Shown here piece after piece: positions 22,761 through 30,684 of a stretch of 47,535 bases of DNA. The position numbers and the translations under genes are program-made. The stretch comes from Phycisphaera sp. Lineage in GTDB: Bacteria > Planctomycetota > Phycisphaerae > Phycisphaerales > Zrk34. How positions within the stretch are numbered: the stretch's first letter is position 1; each line of letters starts with the position of its first letter. The stretch covers positions 1 through 47,535 of the forward strand of contig WGMA01000075.1 in assembly GCA_016125285.1 (NCBI GenBank). The letters are read 5' to 3'. The notes under the pieces are model-generated. The model made no database searches. It saw nothing but the letters and a program-made list of their open reading frames with translations, and had not been told where the DNA came from.

Positions 22761-23735
22761 TCAGTTGGTGATCAGCCAGTCGTTGGACCGCCGGTCCGTG
22801 CCGCGGTTCCGCTGGGCCTCGATCGGCTGCGGTTTAGCGCCGGGGATCCGCACCAGGAAGCTGGGCAGATCGCGCTTCTGGCCGTCCTGCATCGTCTCCC
22901 GCATCGTCAGGCCGTTGGCCGTGTTGTACGGGAACTCCTTGCGGAGCTTCTCGACCTGCGGGCTGTAGATCGGCGCGCCGCTGCGGTCGAGCTTGACCTC
23001 GATGTCGTTCTCACGGAACACGCCCAGCGTCACCATCGACCGCGTCGGGCCGTGGTAGTAGTACGCCTCGTGCCCTTCCTTACGCAGCGCGGCCACGGCG
23101 TCCTCGCAGACCTGGCGGAACGTCGTGCCCTTGAAACGCGGGTCCTTCTCGAGGGTTTCGTCGTAGTAGCCGATCTGCAGCGTGTAGGCGCCGCGATTCG
23201 CGGTGTTACGCAGGTCGAACTGCGCCACGTCGCCGCTGGCGTTGGCGCCGGGCGACACGGGCGTGAGCATCAGCACCGGCAGCTTCACCTTCCCGGACGC
23301 GACCAGCTTCTGCCACCGTGTCATGTCCGCCTGGGCCCGCGGGTCCTGCGGCGACTCATATCGGCCGAAGTAGACCATGCTCACCGCGCCCTCGTCCTGC
23401 GTCCACACGTCGGTCATGCCCGTGGCGTTGACCAGCCGGGCCTTCTGCGTCTCGGCGATCTGACGGTGCTGCTCGCCGGAGATCCGCCCCAGCGCGATCG
23501 CCCACGACGCGTCAGCCACGTCACCCGCCCAGCGCGGGTTGCCGTCCTTGTCCTTGGGGTCCTCACGCTCGCCGAACGGGCCGTACGTGTTGCTGACCAC
23601 GCGCTCCTCCATGCACCCGGTCAGCCCCGTCAGCCCGACGAGCCCGACGATCGCGAGCGCGGCGCACAGCGCGACGCGAGCGACCGGCGAGCGGCCGCAG
23701 CGTGTCGGTGTCGGCGTGCGTGGCGTGCTGTTCAT
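22761..23735 (-). CDS. Hypothetical lipoprotein with SPOR-like repeats
   Basis: 324 aa. A hydrophobic signal ends in LTGLTGC, a lipobox. Two repeated segments, ASWAIALGRISGEQHRQIAE ... VSMVYFGRYESPQDPRAQAD and AYTLQIGYYDETLEKDPRFK ... SMVTLGVFRENDIEV, have the strand-helix-strand pattern of SPOR peptidoglycan-binding domains, followed by a C-terminal region ending in LPSFLVRIPG. Probably envelope-located. The start at 23735 places the signal near the N-terminus; an in-frame ATG at 23753 is possible. Confidence 0.68.
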   Translation of the reverse strand: MNSTPRTPTPTRCGRSPVARVALCAALAIVGLVGLTGLTGCMEERVVSNTYGPFGEREDPKDKDGNPRWAGDVADASWAIALGRISGEQHRQIAETQKARLVNATGMTDVWTQDEGAVSMVYFGRYESPQDPRAQADMTRWQKLVASGKVKLPVLMLTPVSPGANASGDVAQFDLRNTANRGAYTLQIGYYDETLEKDPRFKGTTFRQVCEDAVAALRKEGHEAYYYHGPTRSMVTLGVFRENDIEVKLDRSGAPIYSPQVEKLRKEFPYNTANGLTMRETMQDGQKRDLPSFLVRIPGAKPQPIEAQRNRGTDRRSNDWLITN

Positions 23736-23753
23736 ACCCGTAACGACTCTCAT

Positions 23754-24324
23754 GGCGAACGGATCATCCTACTCTATCACGTCGGTCCGCCTCAATGATG
23801 CGCTGAAATCCAACGAATGCCGACGCGCCGCACGCGCTGCGATTCAAGCTTTTTCACGTCGATCCGCGTTCACCAGTATCGAAAATCCCTGCAAAACAAG
23901 GCCAAAATGCACACCTGACACGCTGCGAACAGCACGACTCGTATTGGACGTAAGTGAACAACGTTGAGTTCCGATAAGCGCTTTACACGCAGTCGCTTCT
24001 GCAATCCTTCAAAAATGCGGGACCTGCGCGCTTCGACACCCGGTGAACGCGCATCGCTTATCAGACCCGAGCGTGTTAATTTAGGTAAACTTGTAAAGAT
24101 ACATCAACCCAGACTGGACACTTTGTCCAAATCCGCAGGGCGCACGCGTCGCCCCCGTACCCCACCAAAATCGTATATCACTTATGACAAGATAGTTACG
24201 CGGTTCATTATTCCGGACCCTCCATTCAAGTCGCACCGATGCTGCGCCCGATGTAAGGAGTGGTAAAGGGGAGTGTCCCCGAAAAAGTGAAGAGAGAGGC
24301 TCAAGCGAGTGGTGGAGTGGACCG
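23754..24324. other. Long non-coding stretch upstream of the FlgM-like gene
   Basis: About 570 bases without a convincing gene, more AT-rich than the flanks. A 6-3-6 inverted repeat TGGACA-CTT-TGTCCA at 24115-24129 looks like an operator, and GGGGA-GTG-TCCCC at 24268-24280 forms a short hairpin. A ribosome binding site (GGTGGAG) precedes the ATG at 24325. It may be a long regulated 5' leader. Confidence 0.45.
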
Positions 24325-24588
24325 ATGATCAAGACAGAACCCATGATGAACGCAACGAACAACAACGACCTGTCCGCCGAACACAACGGCAACACCGCGA
24401 CGCTCGCGGACGTGCCGGCCGCCTTGGCCGAACGCCTGGGCTGCGACGAGACGGTGCTCGCGGACCTGTCTGACGTGCGTTGGGAACTGGTGGTCCGCAT
24501 CCAGGACCAGATCGAGGACGAGACCTACGAGACCGCCGAGAAGCTCGACATCGCCGCCAGCCGCCTGCTCGACTACCTGATGGTCTGA
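24325..24588 (+). CDS. FlgM-like small protein
   Basis: 87 aa, acidic and cytosolic. The C-terminal half (VRWELVVRIQDQIEDETYET then AEKLDIAASRLLDYL) follows the FlgM pattern, '..I...I..G.Y..(A/P)EKLD.A..RLL..L', suggesting an anti-sigma factor that sequesters FliA. The usual flagellar neighbours are absent, so the assignment rests only on this pattern. The ATG at 24325 is preceded by GGTGGAG. It is notable for its long non-coding upstream region. Confidence 0.55.
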   Translation: MIKTEPMMNATNNNDLSAEHNGNTATLADVPAALAERLGCDETVLADLSDVRWELVVRIQDQIEDETYETAEKLDIAASRLLDYLMV

Positions 24589-24671
24589 GCCCGCTGGCAC
24601 GCGTCGCAACCGCATCCCTATCCCACGATCGCCGGCCACCCCGCACCCGGGTGTCTGGCGTTCCCTTTGCT

Positions 24672-24706
24672 CCCTCTCCCGCCGGGAGAGGGCCGGGGTG
24701 AGGGAT
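24672..24706. repeat. Palindromic dispersed repeat, half copy
   Basis: CCCTCTCCCGCCGGGAGAGG followed by GCCGGGGTGAGGG, identical in layout to the arm of the repeat at 137. It lies between the FlgM-like gene and the convergent apbE. Confidence 0.7.
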
Positions 24707-24739
24707 AGACCCACCAGCACCTCAGCGCCCGTCGCAGCC

Positions 24740-25816
24740 TCATTCATCACCGTCGTGCTTCAACCCGCCCCACCGCTGCGAAGCCCGCGTGGCGATCCCG
24801 CCGTCCGTGTCGATGTACGTCACGAACGCCGCGGTGTCCGGCAGCGAGTCGATCAACGCGATGCCCTTGTCCGGCCCCAGCACGCTCACCGTCGACGCCA
24901 GCGCGTCCGCCGTCGCGCCGTCCGGCGCCACCACCGTCACCGTCATCGGCGTCGTCAGCCCGATGCCCGTCTTCGGGTTGACGATGTGCGAGTACCGCAC
25001 GCCGTCGATCACCACGTGCTGGTACACGTCGCCCGACGTCGCCACCGCGCCGTTCCGCAGCAGCACGTAACGCATCGGCGTGTCCTTCGTGATGACCGGC
25101 GGCGTCGCGCTCGCCCCGCCGCTGTCGCCCGGCTCCAACAGCTGAGGCAGCGCGATCCGCCACGTGTCGCGGTCCGGCGGAGGATCGCTGAACGCCAGGT
25201 CACCACCCGCGTCGATCAACGCCCGCGTCACGCCATACCTCCGCAACACCGCCAGCATCGCGTCGCACGCGTAGCCCTTGGCGATGCCGCCTACATCGAG
25301 CCGCATGCCCGGCTGCGTCAGCGTGATCGCCTGATGCGCCGAGTCGAACACGATGTGCTTATACCCCACCGCCTGGACCGCCTTGTCGAGGCTGTCCTTC
25401 GGAGGCATCTCGTTGTGCCGCCGCGCCCACCTCCACAGCCGAATCACCGGCCCGACCGACACGTCGAACGCCCCGTCGCTCATCTCCGACACCTCCACCG
25501 ACCGCTTGAGCACGCGGTAAAGATCCTCACTGACCGGCACCGCGCGCCCGCTGCCCGACGTGTCCGACAACCGCCGGATCTCGCTCGTCGCGTGGTAGTC
25601 GCTGAGAATGTCGTTGAGCTGCTCGACCCGCTTGTAGGCGTCGACGGAGGCGACGTCGGCGGTCACGTCATCGGGCGCATAGAGCACGACCTTGAACATC
25701 GTGCCCATGTGCTGTTCCGTAAACTCATAGCGGTGCAGCGACCGCGACGTCGAACACGCCGAGAGCGTCGCGAGCAGCAGCAACCCACACACAATGAATG
25801 AGGTTCGCCTAATCAT
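24740..25816 (-). CDS. apbE: FAD:protein FMN transferase (ApbE), lipoprotein type
   Basis: 358 aa. MIRRTSFIVCGLLLLATLSAC is a lipoprotein signal, so the enzyme is anchored outside the cytoplasm. ApbE signatures: EQHMGTMFKVVLYA, SDGAFDVSVGPVIRLW, DVGGIAKGYACDAM, DAGGDLAFS, SHIVNPKTGIGLTTPM and the metal-site GATADALASTVSV. The start at 25816 begins the signal; the reading frame upstream has no signal peptide. Unlike the copy at 1727 it has no FMN-binding partner gene next to it, so its target is unknown. The tail ends in a hydrophilic stretch. Confidence 0.92.
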   Translation of the reverse strand: MIRRTSFIVCGLLLLATLSACSTSRSLHRYEFTEQHMGTMFKVVLYAPDDVTADVASVDAYKRVEQLNDILSDYHATSEIRRLSDTSGSGRAVPVSEDLYRVLKRSVEVSEMSDGAFDVSVGPVIRLWRWARRHNEMPPKDSLDKAVQAVGYKHIVFDSAHQAITLTQPGMRLDVGGIAKGYACDAMLAVLRRYGVTRALIDAGGDLAFSDPPPDRDTWRIALPQLLEPGDSGGASATPPVITKDTPMRYVLLRNGAVATSGDVYQHVVIDGVRYSHIVNPKTGIGLTTPMTVTVVAPDGATADALASTVSVLGPDKGIALIDSLPDTAAFVTYIDTDGGIATRASQRWGGLKHDGDE

Positions 25817-25905
25817 CCGTAAAGCGTAGGCGACGCAGGGCGTGCGGGAAACCGGCGGCGATCGAGTCACGGGGTGCAGTGACACCCGGCCTCGCAACCG
25901 ACTTC

Positions 25906-26865
25906 TCAATCCTGCTTGAGTAGCGGGATTTGATCCTTCAAAAACCTAAGAACTCGCTCGTCCGATCGCCTTACGGCATCCCACTCCACTTTGATGCCGT
26001 ACGTCTTCTCTACGGTGCCCCTTAGAGCGTTGTCATAAATCGCGCGACGCTCGAAGACGCCCACGTTCGCTGCTTCATAAAACTCCGCTCGGACGGTGCC
26101 TTCTTTGAAGACTGTTTGGGGCAGCATGCTCAACATTTTTCGCAACTCATCCTCGGACAAGGGTAGACGTGGCTTCTCTTCATTAATCACAATCGAGGTC
26201 AAATCCATCCACGGCTTCGCGTCGCCTTGAGCCGTGCATTTCAACGTCCGAACATGCCCTTCCTTATCTACCGATAACGTCACTCGCGATCCCTCTGCCA
26301 TCTTCAGTTGGACAACTCTCGAATCTTGCTGCTGATCGACTTGAGTGGCAGTAGCCATTTTGACTAGTGACGGGAAATCAAGGAGGAATCTTAACCGGCG
26401 CTCTAGATTGTCTGCGGGAGAATACCCGAACGCATACACGGCCTTCCCATCACGACTATAAGCAGAGAACGTCGCGCCTGAACACTTTGCCCTTGCAAAC
26501 CCGTCATAGGGAGAGTTAATGATCATCTCCGTTCCAACTGCGATGATCATCGGCATCCGATCCTGAGCGTCATACACCAACAACGATGCCTTATCTGGTG
26601 CGATATACCGATACTCGAAACCAACTCTTACCTCGACACCTTCGATATTGCCTGTAATGGTCGTCCCCCGTATGCAAAGTGATCTCAACGCCGAATCGGT
26701 ATCTTTGTAGACCGGCAAGTCCTGAACGTCCGCTGCTTCGGCTGAACGCTCCTTTGATTGCTCTACTTCTTCGGCAAATACCGTGGTGTTAATGGTGGCG
26801 TATCCCACTGAAGCTTGCAGTGCCATAAACACCCATATGTATGAGCAAGTACGCGTCTCAACCAT
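25906..26865 (-). CDS. Hypothetical exported protein
   Basis: 319 aa, no recognised family. The N-terminus (MVETRTCSYIWVFMALQASVGY) is a signal peptide or anchor. The body alternates strands and helices, e.g. VEVRVGFEYRYIAPDKASLLVY, RLRFLLDFPSLVKMA and VQLKMAEGSRVTLSVDKEGHV, a pattern seen in LolA/outer-membrane lipoprotein-sorting-like beta proteins, though I cannot confirm it. Base composition is clearly more AT-rich than its neighbours, suggesting acquisition. The ATG at 26865 has AAGG upstream. Confidence 0.62.
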   Translation of the reverse strand: MVETRTCSYIWVFMALQASVGYATINTTVFAEEVEQSKERSAEAADVQDLPVYKDTDSALRSLCIRGTTITGNIEGVEVRVGFEYRYIAPDKASLLVYDAQDRMPMIIAVGTEMIINSPYDGFARAKCSGATFSAYSRDGKAVYAFGYSPADNLERRLRFLLDFPSLVKMATATQVDQQQDSRVVQLKMAEGSRVTLSVDKEGHVRTLKCTAQGDAKPWMDLTSIVINEEKPRLPLSEDELRKMLSMLPQTVFKEGTVRAEFYEAANVGVFERRAIYDNALRGTVEKTYGIKVEWDAVRRSDERVLRFLKDQIPLLKQD

Positions 26866-27122
26866 CTGCCTTGACACCTCTCAAGGATCGAATCTCGAAT
26901 CGCGCCGGGTGCCCCGGTCTAGGTGCCACAGATTGTCCCGCTTGCGGGCTAGCCGTGCGCTTTTGGTTGGACCACCCGATCAATCACGGCATTCTACCGC
27001 GAACGAGCGGTCCGTCGGAAGGCGGCGCGACGGGACATCCTCCGGCACGCCTTGCCCGCTGCGCGGGACAAACCATGGCACCCATCATGAAACCGGAAGG
27101 ACCATATTTGTTAGGTTTTTGA

Positions 27123-27152
27123 TTGGACTTTCTCCGCTCCACCGGATACAAT
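27123..27152 (+). promoter_or_regulatory. Orphan promoter-like site
   Basis: TTGGAC (27123-27128), an 18-base spacer and TACAAT (27147-27152). The next gene is over 700 bases downstream, so it could drive an RNA covering the tandem repeats or be fortuitous. Confidence 0.35.
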
Positions 27153-27287
27153 GGCACGCGTGAGATTCCGACGGCTTTTGCCGGGCTGAAACGATCGGGC
27201 GCGGGGCGCTGCGGTCGGTGTCTTGTTGCGCGGGGAGGTGGGATTTGTGTGGGATGAGGGCGAGGAGAGAGGCGAGCGGAGGGTACC

Positions 27288-27640
27288 CCCCTCCCCCCCA
27301 AGACGAGAATGCGCGCGGCAAAGACCCGGGCCTGCGCTGCGCTTCGACCCGGCTTCGTGGGGACGGACCGGGCTCTGATAATGAAAAGTGGTAACTGGAA
27401 AATGACAAATGAAAAATGCCACCCCCTCCCCCCCAAGACGAGAATGCGCGCGGGTGTCACCCGGGCCTGCGCTGCGCTTCGGCCCGGCTTCGCGGGGCGG
27501 GACCGGGTTCTGAAATGAAAAATGGAAACTGGAAAATGAAAAATGGAAAATGCCCCCCCTCCCCCCAAGACAAAGCGCGCGGGAGATACCCGGGCCTGCG
27601 CTGCGCTTCGGCCCGGCTTGTGGGGAAACGGGGGTGCGGC
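27288..27640. repeat. Three tandem copies of a ~130-bp repeat
   Basis: Each copy starts with a C-run and CCAAGAC (27298, about 27434 and 27565), then GCGCGCGG, CCCGGGCCTGCGCTGCGCTT and a G-rich tail, ending in an A-rich GAAAAATGGAAA-type spacer. Copies differ in detail, for example GACGAGAATGCGCGCGG in copies 1 and 2 against GACAAAGCGCGCGG in copy 3. Unlike CRISPR, the units are long and abut, with no unique spacers. Confidence 0.75.
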
Positions 27641-27864
27641 TGCGGTGGAACGGGCGTGCGGATGCGGGTGGATCGGGGTTCGGTGGCGACACGGTGGGTG
27701 TGGGCCTACAATACGCCCTGAATCCGGCGTCCGCATCGCAGCCCCGGGGGTGAAAACCGGGGCTGATTGATGTCCGGACGGCGAACCCTGCGGGGTTTGG
27801 CCGGGTATCAACGTTAACGTGTGAGTGTTGTTTACTAACCCCAACGAATGTGGATGAGTCACCG

Positions 27865-29058
27865 ATGAGCAGTCATGCAGTACGTGCGCCGCGTGCGGTG
27901 CGATGGGTCGTAGCGGCAGTGATCACGGCGGTGGCCGGCGCCAGCGCCTTCGCCGGCACGCCGGGCCTCGTGAAGGAAAAGCCCGCCGAGGGGCGCTACG
28001 TCGAGACCGACCAGGGCTTCATGGTGCCTTACAAGCACAAGATTCCCGGCACGGAGATCGTGCTGACGATGGTGCCGATCCCGGGCGGCACGTTCAAGAT
28101 GGGCTCGCCGGACAGCGAGGCGGGCCACACCGACGCGGAGGGTCCGCAGGTGGAGATCGTCGTCGAGCCGTTCTGGATGAGCGCGTACGAGATCACCTGG
28201 GACCAGTGGGACCAGTACATCGCGCTGTACGACGTGGCGAAGAACGGCGAGCTGAAGACGGTGCCCTACAACGACGCCGACGGCGTGTCGATCCCGACGC
28301 CGATCTTCCCGCAGGAGGCGATCCCGATCATCAACCGCATGGGCCGCGAGGGCGGGTTCCCGGTCGGTCACGTCGGCCAGCTGGCGTGCAAGCAGTTCAC
28401 CAAGTACATCAGCCGCAAGAGCGGCGACTTCTTCCGCCTGCCGTCGGAGGCCGAGTGGGAGTACGCGGCCCGCGCGGGCACGACCACGGCGTACTTCTGG
28501 GGCGACGATCCGGCGAAGGCCGGCGACTACGCGTGGTACTTCGACAACAGCGAGTGGAAGGACGGCGAGCACGGTCACCCGGACTGGGGCGACGCGGGCT
28601 GGCGTAAGGTCGGCGAGAAGAAGCCCAACCCGTGGGGCCTGTACGACATCTACGGCAACCAGGCGGAGTGGGTGCTGGATCAGTGGGACGCCGATCACTA
28701 CAAGAAGCTGGCCGCGAAGGGCGGGCCGGTGAAGGCGATGGACGCGATCCGCTGGCCGGACGCTTATTACGGCCGGTCGCTGCGTGGCGGGTCGTGGGAC
28801 TCCGACGCGGTCAAGCTCCGCTCGGCGTCGCGCGGCAAGAGCCTCAAGGAGTGGAAGGAGCTGGACCCGCAGCTGCCGCAGAGCGTGTGGTACTACACGG
28901 AGTTCTGGTTCGGCTTCCGCCCGATCCGTCCGCTGAACGTCCCGGCGACGGACAAGGAAAAGCTGAAGTTCTGGGAGCCGGACACCGAGGACTACATCGA
29001 CGTGCTGCGTGAGAACACCAAGCAGGTGCGCGTGCACATCGACAAGGTTTCGGAGTAA
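27865..29058 (+). CDS. Secreted SUMF1/FGE-fold protein
   Basis: 397 aa. A signal peptide (AAVITAVAGASAFA) is followed by a formylglycine-generating-enzyme-like domain: MVPIPGGTFKMGSPDSEAGH, EPFWMSAYEITWDQWDQYIA, RLPSEAEWEYAARAGTTTAYFWGDDP, WGLYDIYGNQAEWVLDQWD, LRGGSWDSDAV and FGFRPIRP. The cysteine pair that oxidises sulfatases in true FGE is absent at the expected position after RGGSW, so it is more likely a non-catalytic or differently acting fold member. The ATG at 27865 is chosen; GTG at 27850 adds five residues. No sulfatase gene is in the window. Confidence 0.85.
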   Translation: MSSHAVRAPRAVRWVVAAVITAVAGASAFAGTPGLVKEKPAEGRYVETDQGFMVPYKHKIPGTEIVLTMVPIPGGTFKMGSPDSEAGHTDAEGPQVEIVVEPFWMSAYEITWDQWDQYIALYDVAKNGELKTVPYNDADGVSIPTPIFPQEAIPIINRMGREGGFPVGHVGQLACKQFTKYISRKSGDFFRLPSEAEWEYAARAGTTTAYFWGDDPAKAGDYAWYFDNSEWKDGEHGHPDWGDAGWRKVGEKKPNPWGLYDIYGNQAEWVLDQWDADHYKKLAAKGGPVKAMDAIRWPDAYYGRSLRGGSWDSDAVKLRSASRGKSLKEWKELDPQLPQSVWYYTEFWFGFRPIRPLNVPATDKEKLKFWEPDTEDYIDVLRENTKQVRVHIDKVSE

Positions 29059-29200
29059 ACCGCCGACACGACACTCAACGCCGCGCGTCATACGCGTGAC
29101 GCGCGGCCCCGGATCGCGGCGTGATTTCCGCTACAATGCCCGGCTCGCTGCGACTCACACAACGACACACTGATTCCCCACACCTGGAGGCACGTTCGTC

Positions 29201-30595
29201 ATGACCGATCACACCAAGCCGTCCCGCCGGGACTTCGTGAAGCAGAGCGGCGCGTTGGCCGTTTCCGCTGCCGCGATGAGCCAGTTCGCCGCCCACACCT
29301 ACGCCGCGTCTAATGACAAGCTCAAGCTCGGGCTCGTCGGCTGCGGCGGTCGCGGTTCGGGCGCCTGCGGCCAGGCCCTCGAGGCCGATTCCAACATCGA
29401 GCTCTACGCGATGGGCGACATCTTCCCCGAGCGCCTGGAGACCAGCTACCGCAACCTCGAGAAGTCCGGCAAGACGAACGTCCCCGACGAGCGTAAGCAC
29501 ATCGGTTTCGACGCGTACATGAAGGTCATCGACTCGGTCGACGTCGTGATCCTCACCACGCCGCCCGGCTTCCGCCCGCTGCACTTCGAATACGCCGTGA
29601 ACGCCGGCAAGAACATCTTCATGGAGAAGCCGGTCGCGACCGACCCGCACGGCATCCGCCGCGTGCTCGCCGCCGCGCAGATCGCCAAGGACAAGAACCT
29701 CAAGGTCGGCGTCGGCCTGCAGCGCCACCACGACATCCGCTACATCGAGACCATCAAGCGCATCCAGGACGGCCTCATCGGCGACATCACCTCGCTGCGC
29801 TGCTACTGGAACGGCTCGACGCCGTGGACCCGCAACCGCAAGCCCGACATGACCGAGATGGAGTACCAGCTCTACAACTGGTACTACTTCACCTGGATGT
29901 GCGGCGACCACATCGTCGAGCAGCACATCCACAACATCGACGTGTGCAACTGGGTCATGGGTCACTACGACTGGACCCACGGCGACGAGACGACCGGCGC
30001 CCACCCGACGCTCGCGCAGGGCATGGGCGGCTGCCAGGTCCGCAACGGCAAGGACACCGGCCAGACCTTCGACCACCACTTCGTCGAGTTCTGCTACACC
30101 GACAAGTGGGACCCGGGCGTGCACTCCTACAGCCAGGCCCGTCACATCCCCGACTGCTACAACACCGTCTCCGAGCACGCGCAGGGCACCAAGGGCTACT
30201 CGCTGCTCAGCGGCGCGGTGATCTACGACGAGAAGGGCGAGGTGGCGTGGAAGTACGACGGACGTGACGCGCAGGGCAACCGCCTGCCGCGCACCAACCC
30301 CTACCAGGTCGAGCACGACGACCTGTTCCACGCGATCCGCAACAACCTGCCCTACAACGAGGTCGAGCGCGGCGCCACCGCCACGATGTCCGCGATCTTC
30401 GGACGCATGGCGACCTACTCCGGCCAGATGGTCCGCTGGGACGACGCCCTCAACGCCGAGGTCGACTACTTCCCGCACGACGTCGCCCAGAAGGACTGGT
30501 CGTTCAACACCCCGGCGCCGGTCCAGCCGATCGGCCCCGACCAGTACCAGCGCCCGCTGCCCGGCATCACCAAGGTGATCAACGACAAGCGCTGA
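29201..30595 (+). CDS. Gfo/Idh/MocA-family oxidoreductase with Tat signal
   Basis: 464 aa. SRRDFVKQSGALAVSAAAM is a twin-arginine signal, so the folded, cofactor-loaded enzyme is exported. The Rossmann core begins LGLVGCGGRGSGACG, with EKPVATDPHGIRRVLAAAQ (catalytic Lys) and KVGVGLQRHHDIRYIE later. Such enzymes use NAD(P) on sugars or inositols; substrate unknown. A TACAAT -10-like box is at 29132-29137, a GGAGG ribosome binding site precedes the ATG, and a strong terminator follows the stop. Confidence 0.93.
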   Translation: MTDHTKPSRRDFVKQSGALAVSAAAMSQFAAHTYAASNDKLKLGLVGCGGRGSGACGQALEADSNIELYAMGDIFPERLETSYRNLEKSGKTNVPDERKHIGFDAYMKVIDSVDVVILTTPPGFRPLHFEYAVNAGKNIFMEKPVATDPHGIRRVLAAAQIAKDKNLKVGVGLQRHHDIRYIETIKRIQDGLIGDITSLRCYWNGSTPWTRNRKPDMTEMEYQLYNWYYFTWMCGDHIVEQHIHNIDVCNWVMGHYDWTHGDETTGAHPTLAQGMGGCQVRNGKDTGQTFDHHFVEFCYTDKWDPGVHSYSQARHIPDCYNTVSEHAQGTKGYSLLSGAVIYDEKGEVAWKYDGRDAQGNRLPRTNPYQVEHDDLFHAIRNNLPYNEVERGATATMSAIFGRMATYSGQMVRWDDALNAEVDYFPHDVAQKDWSFNTPAPVQPIGPDQYQRPLPGITKVINDKR

Positions 30596-30621
30596 GCACC
30601 GCGGCGACGGCATACAGAACA

Positions 30622-30659
30622 AGAGCCCGGCGATCCGCATCGCCGGGCTCTTTGATTTT
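30622..30659 (+). terminator. Bidirectional-looking terminator between convergent genes
   Basis: AGAGCCCGGCGAT-CCGC-ATCGCCGGGCTCT, 13 bp, followed by TTGATTTT on the plus strand. It also lies just after the stop of the convergent MFS gene. Confidence 0.8.
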
Positions 30660-30684
30660 CGAGGGAAACATCATGGGAGAAAGG

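Larger units (their letters stand above)
26866..27864. other. ~1 kb non-coding region with tandem repeats
   Basis: No credible gene. It contains a promoter-like site at 27123-27152, three tandem ~130-bp repeats (27288-27640), a TACAAT -10-like box at 27706-27711 and the hairpin GCCCCGG/CCGGGGC at 27741-27763 before the SUMF1-like gene. Confidence 0.6.

Noticed and set aside
23964-24266. 100-residue open frame in the long gap
   Set aside because: Arg/Pro-rich with no ribosome binding site or recognisable domain; more likely part of a non-coding leader.
27288-27640. CRISPR array
   Set aside because: The repeat unit is about 130 bp with only three diverged copies, no unique spacers of fixed length and no cas genes.
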